10,223 nucleotides of DNA, from NCBI GenBank assembly GCA_034370465.1, contig JAXMLA010000287.1, positions 1 to 10,223 of the forward strand, written 5' to 3'. Positions 5,907 to 10,223 of this stretch are shown piece by piece. The translations under genes and the position numbers were made by a program. The notes beneath the pieces were generated by a model. That model was given only the letters and a program-made list of their open reading frames with translations. It did not search any database and had not been told where the DNA came from. Source of the DNA: UBA2197 sp034370465. GTDB lineage: Bacteria > Desulfobacterota > Desulfuromonadia > Desulfuromonadales > UBA2197. Numbering within the stretch: the stretch's first letter is position 1; every line of letters starts with the position of its first letter.

Positions 5907-8900
5907 ATGCGCATTAAACGAATTGAAATCGTTGGTTTTAAATCTTTTGTCGACAAGTCCGTCCTCGATCTCGAGGGAGGGATCACCGCAGTCGTCGGTC
6001 CCAATGGCTGCGGCAAGAGTAATATTATCGACGCCATCCGCTGGGCAATGGGGGAGCAGAGCGCCAAAAATCTTCGCGGACAGGGGATGGAAGATGTCAT
6101 TTTCAGCGGTTGCGAGAGTCGCAAGCCCTTGGGGATGGCGGAGGTTTCGCTGATCTTTGCCAACGAAGAAGGGCGTGGTCCGGTCGCCTTTCGTGATTAT
6201 GCTGAAATCATGGTCACCCGCCGCCTCTTTCGTAGCGGCGAGAGTGACTACCTGATTAACAAAACCCCCTGCCGACTCCTTGATATCAGCGAACTCTTTA
6301 TGGATACCGGTGTCGGTGCCCGTGCCTACTCAATCGTCGAGCAGGGGAAGATCGGCATGATCCTCAGCGCCAAAGCCGAGGATCGCCGTTATCTCATCGA
6401 GGAAGCGGCCGGGGTCACCAAGTTCAAATCGCGCAAAAAGACGGCGCTGCGCAAAATCGAGGCGACGCGACAGAATCTGTTGCGCATCAGCGATATTGTC
6501 AGTGAAGTGCGGCGTCAGCTCGGCGTCCTCAAACGCCAAGCACAGAAGGCTGAACGCTTCCGTGAATATCGTGAAGAGCTCAAGGGGATCGAGCTCTATT
6601 TTGCCCGGCAGCGCTATGACGCCCTGCGCACGGAGGAGGCCGCGAACAGCAGTGCAGCGGTGGAGCAGACTTACCTTATGGAAGGTTATCTCGCCGAGTT
6701 GACCGCCAATGAAGCGCAGATGGAGGAGTTTCGTCTGGTGCAGGCCGCAGCGGAGCGGGAGGTGGCGGCCGAACAGGAACGCCTTTATCATCTCTCCGCC
6801 GAGATTCAAAAGAGTGAAGATCGTCATGCCCTTGCCGGTCGCGAGATCGACAGCCAGCAGTTGCAAGTCGAGCGCCTTCGTCTTGAAAGTGAGGAGGTTG
6901 CAGAGCGCCTTGTAGAATGTGATCGTGAAGAAGTTCAGCAACAGGGAGGAAGTGAATCGCTCAGTCAGGAACTCCTCCATGTGCAGGGGCAGCTCGATCA
7001 GGGGCAGCATGATCTCGACGCGGCACAGAGCGCCGCCCAGGGTGCGGCGACGCAGGTGGAGGCGGCGCGAACCCGCCTTTACGTTCTGCTCACCGAACTT
7101 TCCCGCTTCGGCACCGAACATGACAATGCCGAGCGCCGTTTGCGCGCCCAGCAGGATCGTTTTGCTCGCAATCGTCAGGAAGCAGTGACGGTGCAGGAAA
7201 CCCTTATTGTTGCCCAGGAGCAAAGCAGCGCCGCGCAGACGGCCCTGACCTCTCTGCGTCAGCAGCGTATCGCTTTGCATGGGGAGAGGGAAACGGCGCT
7301 GGAACAGGTGCGTACTTATAAAGGGAAGATCGAGAAGAACGAGGAGACTCTCCTGCGCAGCCGGGAAAACTTCAACCTGGTCAAGTCGCGTCTCGAGTCG
7401 CTGCAGCGATTGGAGCAGGAGTTGGAAGGCTACGGCAGCGGCATTAAGACGGTGCTGCGGGATCAACGCCTGGCGCAGAGCTTTAACGGCATGCTCGCCG
7501 ACCTCATCGATGTCCCCGGTGAATTCGAGGTGGCCCTCGAAGCTGTCCTCGGCGAGCGCTTGCAAACCCTGCTGGCTCCCGATCTGCAGACCGCCACTGC
7601 TGCCCTGGAACTGCTGCGCGAGCGCGGCGGACGTAGCAGCTTCCTCCTCCCGGCGATCCCGGCCTGCACCACTTCCGCCTTTACCGGCGGCCAGGCGTTG
7701 AGCGCAATGGTGACACCGCAAGCGACGGTGCGGGAACGGATCGACCGTCTACTTGACGGCATCTATCTGGTCGAGAGCCTCGATCCTTACCTCGCCACCA
7801 GCGATCTTCCCCTTGGCGTTATCCTTGTCACCCCGCGCGGTGAAAGTCTTAACTGGCGCGGGGAGCTCAATGGTGGCGCTAATAGCGGGTTGAGTGACGG
7901 TCTGCTCCACAAGAAACGGGAGATTCGTGAACTCGCTATCGCCCTGAAAGAGTGCGAAGCTGCGGTGACGACCCTGGCTGCAGAGCGGGAGGAGTTGCGG
8001 ACGCAGCTGCAGCAATCCGAAGTTCTGGTCAATGATCTTGCCGCTGCGCTGCACCAGCACGAGTTGCAGCTGGTCAACCATGAAAAGGACTTGACCCGCT
8101 GGCAGCAGGATGTCAGTCGTTGTGACGATCGCCTGGAAGTGCTCAATCTCGAAGAGGATCAGCTCCACGAAGAGCAGCAGGGGTTGGAAGCCCAGCTTGC
8201 CGCTGCCAGCAGCGGACGCAGCGCCAAGGAGGCGGAGCGCAGCGAGTTCGAGACTCTGGTGCGGACGCTGCAAATTGAGGTCGATCAACGTCGCCAGGAA
8301 GTTGAGACCCTGCGTGAAGCGTTGACAAAGATTCGCGTCGCCGCGGCCAGCCTTAAAGAACGGGAAGAGGGGAGCCGGCGCCAGGCGGAGCGACTGTTGA
8401 AACTGCGGCAGGAGCTGCATAGTCGTCAGACCCTGTTGACTGCACGCGCCGACGAGGGCCGACTGGCCCTGGAATCTTTACAACAGGAACGGCAGCGCTT
8501 GCAGGTTGAGCTGGAACTCCTGTTGCGCCGACGATGTGAGGAACAGGCCCGTTTTGATGCTCTCCGTCTGGTTTTCGATGGGCGATGCGCTGAGATCGAG
8601 TCCCGAGAAGAGACCCTCAAGACCTTGCGCAGTCGTTTGCAGAGCAGTCGCGACCTCCTCAGCCGCCAGCAGTTGCGACTACGCGAGATAGAGCTGGAGA
8701 TCGATCATCTCCGCGAGTCGCTGATCGACCGTTTCCGTTGTGATCTGTCCGAGCTTCCTGCTGGTGCTGTCGCGGTGGAGATCGACCTGGAAAAGGCACC
8801 TCAGCGGCAGGCTTTTCTGCGGCGGGCGATTGAAGAGATTGGTGAAGTCAATCTCATGGCTATCGACGAATACCGGGAACTCGATGAGCGCTATCAGTTT

Positions 8901-9434
8901 CTCACCCGGCAGCAGGAAGATCTCAAGCAGTCGCTGGAAGGCTTGCAAACCGCTATCGGCAAGATTAACCGCACCACGCGCAAGCGCTTTCGCGAAACCT
9001 TCGACCAGGTTAATGCCAAGTTTCAGGAGATCTTCCCCCGTCTTTTCCGCGGCGGCAAGGCGGAGTTGCGCCTCACCGACGAAGAGGATCTCCTTGAAAC
9101 CGGCATCGACATCATCGTTCAGCCGCCGGGGAAGAAGCTGCAGAATGTCAGTCTCCTCTCGGGCGGGGAGAAGGCGCTGACTGCGGTTGCCCTGATCTTT
9201 TCGATCTTTCTGGTTAAACCGTCCCCGTTCTGCATTCTTGACGAGGTCGATGCCCCGCTCGACGAAGCCAATATCGGCCGCTTCAATGAGATGGTGAAAG
9301 AGATGGCCGCTATCTCACAGTTTGTTATTATCACGCACAGCAAGAGGACAATGGAGATTGCTGATATCCTTTACGGCGTCACCATGGAAGAGCCGGGTGT
9401 TTCCAAACTCGTCTCAGTCAATCTCCAGTTGTGA
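5907..9434 (+). CDS. smc: Chromosome segregation/condensin ATPase SMC
   Basis: SMC forms a homodimer that, with ScpA and ScpB, compacts and separates chromosomes on the nucleoid. The 1175-residue length is typical. The N-terminal head has the family opening KRIEIVGFKSF and Walker A GPNGCGKS (31-38). It is followed by a long coiled coil (about 170-500), a hinge (about 508-670, starting GYGSGIKTVL and including LADLIDVP and a Gly-rich region ending near NGGANSG), and the returning coiled coil to about 1000. The C-terminal head has NLMAIDEY, the ABC signature LSGGEKAL (S1085) and Walker B CILDEVDAP, with D1112 and catalytic E1113, plus a late ITHSKRTM switch. All ATPase residues are present, so it should be active. 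The start follows GGAG at 5900-5903 with only 3-nt spacing, which is short, but the protein begins exactly as the family does. scpA and scpB are not in the window. The gene heads a plus-strand run ending in ftsY. Confidence 0.98.
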   Translation: MRIKRIEIVGFKSFVDKSVLDLEGGITAVVGPNGCGKSNIIDAIRWAMGEQSAKNLRGQGMEDVIFSGCESRKPLGMAEVSLIFANEEGRGPVAFRDYAEIMVTRRLFRSGESDYLINKTPCRLLDISELFMDTGVGARAYSIVEQGKIGMILSAKAEDRRYLIEEAAGVTKFKSRKKTALRKIEATRQNLLRISDIVSEVRRQLGVLKRQAQKAERFREYREELKGIELYFARQRYDALRTEEAANSSAAVEQTYLMEGYLAELTANEAQMEEFRLVQAAAEREVAAEQERLYHLSAEIQKSEDRHALAGREIDSQQLQVERLRLESEEVAERLVECDREEVQQQGGSESLSQELLHVQGQLDQGQHDLDAAQSAAQGAATQVEAARTRLYVLLTELSRFGTEHDNAERRLRAQQDRFARNRQEAVTVQETLIVAQEQSSAAQTALTSLRQQRIALHGERETALEQVRTYKGKIEKNEETLLRSRENFNLVKSRLESLQRLEQELEGYGSGIKTVLRDQRLAQSFNGMLADLIDVPGEFEVALEAVLGERLQTLLAPDLQTATAALELLRERGGRSSFLLPAIPACTTSAFTGGQALSAMVTPQATVRERIDRLLDGIYLVESLDPYLATSDLPLGVILVTPRGESLNWRGELNGGANSGLSDGLLHKKREIRELAIALKECEAAVTTLAAEREELRTQLQQSEVLVNDLAAALHQHELQLVNHEKDLTRWQQDVSRCDDRLEVLNLEEDQLHEEQQGLEAQLAAASSGRSAKEAERSEFETLVRTLQIEVDQRRQEVETLREALTKIRVAAASLKEREEGSRRQAERLLKLRQELHSRQTLLTARADEGRLALESLQQERQRLQVELELLLRRRCEEQARFDALRLVFDGRCAEIESREETLKTLRSRLQSSRDLLSRQQLRLREIELEIDHLRESLIDRFRCDLSELPAGAVAVEIDLEKAPQRQAFLRRAIEEIGEVNLMAIDEYRELDERYQFLTRQQEDLKQSLEGLQTAIGKINRTTRKRFRETFDQVNAKFQEIFPRLFRGGKAELRLTDEEDLLETGIDIIVQPPGKKLQNVSLLSGGEKALTAVALIFSIFLVKPSPFCILDEVDAPLDEANIGRFNEMVKEMAAISQFVIITHSKRTMEIADILYGVTMEEPGVSKLVSVNLQL

Positions 9435-9435
9435 C

Positions 9436-9441
9436 AGGAGG
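9436..9441 (+). promoter_or_regulatory. Ribosome binding site deciding a GTG start
   Basis: AGGAGG begins one base after the smc stop codon. It is 6 nt from the GTG at 9448 and 12 nt from the in-frame ATG at 9454, which favours GTG. Confidence 0.75.
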
Positions 9442-9447
9442 TCAGTT

Positions 9448-9810
9448 GTGGCAATGAAAGAAGATTTGTCCCGGCTCATGGCCAGCGTCCCCGGCGCTCT
9501 CGGGGCCATTCTTGTCGACTGGGAAGGCGAAGCTGTCGATCAGGTCGCGGGCATGGACGATTATGAACTCAAGGTTCTCGGCGCTTACAGCGGCGCTATC
9601 CTCATGAATCTTCGTTCCACTGTCGACCGGTTTGACGATGACGAACTTGAAGAGATGGTCGTGTCCACCCCGACCATGCAGATGATTGTGCGTCTTGTCA
9701 CCCGCGATTACTTTCTCGTCTTTACTGCCCGCAAAGAGGAAGAGACCCTGGGGCGTGCGCTCTTTGAGGTGCGGCGTTGTGCGCTGCGCTTGCGCGACGA
9801 CATCCTTTGA
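9448..9810 (+). CDS. Roadblock/LC7-domain protein
   Basis: The product is 120 residues and consists almost entirely of one Roadblock/LC7 domain. The diagnostic segment VPGALGAILVDWEGEAVDQV (14-33) contains the family's GA-A-L-D-G-hydrophobic pattern. A second conserved stretch, MQMIVRLVTRDYFLVFTARK, precedes the final helix. Bacterial members such as MglB usually dimerise and act on a Ras-like GTPase. No MglA-like GTPase is present here; the nearest GTPase is FtsY, two genes on. The GTG start at 9448 is chosen because AGGAGG sits 6 nt before it; ATG 9454 is two codons later. It lies 13 bp after smc and is surely co-transcribed. No membrane segment or signal is seen. The domain call is strong. 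A role with SMC, FtsY or polarity is only suggested by position. Confidence 0.88.
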   Translation: MAMKEDLSRLMASVPGALGAILVDWEGEAVDQVAGMDDYELKVLGAYSGAILMNLRSTVDRFDDDELEEMVVSTPTMQMIVRLVTRDYFLVFTARKEEETLGRALFEVRRCALRLRDDIL

Positions 9811-9820
9811 TTGCGATGCG

Positions 9821-10030
9821 ATGATGGCTACTCTCACTCGAATCATTGAGCACTTTTCAACCGTACTGGTAGCAATGGGCCTCCCCGCCGCGTCGGCGAC
9901 CATGTATGCTCTGATCTTGATTTATCTGCTCGTGACGGCTCTGATCGTTGGGCTTTTGCTCCTTTTTCTCGTGCGGCGGCATCAGCGTGAGAATAAGAGA
10001 GCCGTTTCTCTCCCTGACCAGGAAGGTTGA
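9821..10030 (+). CDS. Small single-pass membrane protein of unknown function
   Basis: I do not recognise a family for this 69-residue product. It has an N-terminal moderately hydrophobic helix (about 8-21), Pro22, then a clear membrane segment at about 28-51 (starting MYALILIYLLV). The basic RRHQRENKR directly after it puts the C-terminus in the cytoplasm by the positive-inside rule. It begins 10 bp after the Roadblock stop with two adjacent ATGs (9821 and 9824) and no good Shine-Dalgarno, so translation may depend on coupling to the upstream gene. It ends 5 bp before ftsY, and its last codons contain the ftsY ribosome site. The packing and the retained frame support a real gene. Confidence 0.72.
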   Translation: MMATLTRIIEHFSTVLVAMGLPAASATMYALILIYLLVTALIVGLLLLFLVRRHQRENKRAVSLPDQEG

Positions 10031-10035
10031 TCTCT

Positions 10036-10223
10036 ATGTTTGGTCTCTTCGATAAAATCAAGAATGGGTTGGCCAAGACCCGTACGGCTGTTCTTGGGCG
10101 TATGGATGCCCTTTTGTTCGGACGGAGCCAGATCGACGCGGAGCTCCTTGAAGAGATCGAAGAGATCCTTATCGGCGCCGACGTCGGGGTCAAGATGACG
10201 ACCGAGATCATGACCGCACTGGA
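10036..10223 (+). CDS. ftsY: Signal recognition particle receptor FtsY (5' part, cut by window end)
   Basis: FtsY is the SRP receptor GTPase that delivers ribosomes making membrane proteins to the translocon at the inner membrane. The first 62 codons are visible. GLAKTRTAVLGRM followed by IDAELLEEIEEILIGADVGVK is the start of the N domain (the helical bundle before the GTPase domain). The amphipathic MFGLFDKIKNGL leads straight into it, so the long acidic A domain of the E. coli protein is absent, as in many non-enteric bacteria. The start is supported by AGGAAGG (10020-10026) at 9-nt spacing. The GTPase motifs lie beyond the window and cannot be checked. It is the last visible gene of the smc run. 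Confidence 0.92.
   Translation, partial: MFGLFDKIKNGLAKTRTAVLGRMDALLFGRSQIDAELLEEIEEILIGADVGVKMTTEIMTAL

Noticed and set aside
6330..7721. Long leftward open frame (463 codons) inside smc
   Set aside because: It lies wholly opposite the well-supported smc coding frame. Its translation shows no coherent domain and reads like a codon-bias mirror of the SMC coiled coil in GC-rich DNA.

Overview
The window looks like chromosomal core DNA from a Gram-negative, GC-rich deltaproteobacterial lineage, most likely Desulfuromonadales/Geobacter-like. The basis is protein content: an approximately 115-kDa glutamate dehydrogenase, a Pal lipoprotein (so an outer membrane), and the order smc - Roadblock/LC7 - small membrane protein - ftsY. 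The taxonomic call is inference from family resemblance and not a database match. There is no CRISPR array, insertion sequence, integrase or phage gene.

Left part (1-4000), minus strand: the large dehydrogenase gene is closed by a strong hairpin terminator at its 3' side. Upstream of it is a separate gene for an alpha/beta-hydrolase-fold protein in which the nucleophile serine, the acid and the histidine all appear to be missing. A 15-bp hairpin lies between the two genes, and its T-tract is on the plus strand, the wrong side for either gene. The hydrolase-like gene has a candidate sigma-54 promoter (-24/-12) and, about 130 bp upstream of the predicted start, two interleaved perfect palindromes.

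Middle part (4000-5700): an AT-rich gap, then initiator tRNA-fMet(CAU) with a near-ideal sigma-70 promoter and a terminator. The tRNA converges on a minus-strand pair made of a small unknown membrane-anchored protein and the outer-membrane lipoprotein Pal. No other tol genes are in view. Two hairpin terminators separate the converging units.

Right part (5700-10223), plus strand: a divergent intergenic region carries one candidate promoter for each direction. It is followed by the tightly packed run smc, a Roadblock/LC7 protein, a 69-residue single-pass membrane protein and the start of ftsY, which is cut by the window edge. Gaps of 5-13 bp suggest one transcript. It joins chromosome condensation (SMC) with membrane protein targeting (FtsY), with two small proteins of undefined role between them.

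The genes are mostly housekeeping. The parts most worth a second look are the degenerate hydrolase with its putative sigma-54 control, the interleaved palindromes, and the two small genes between smc and ftsY.
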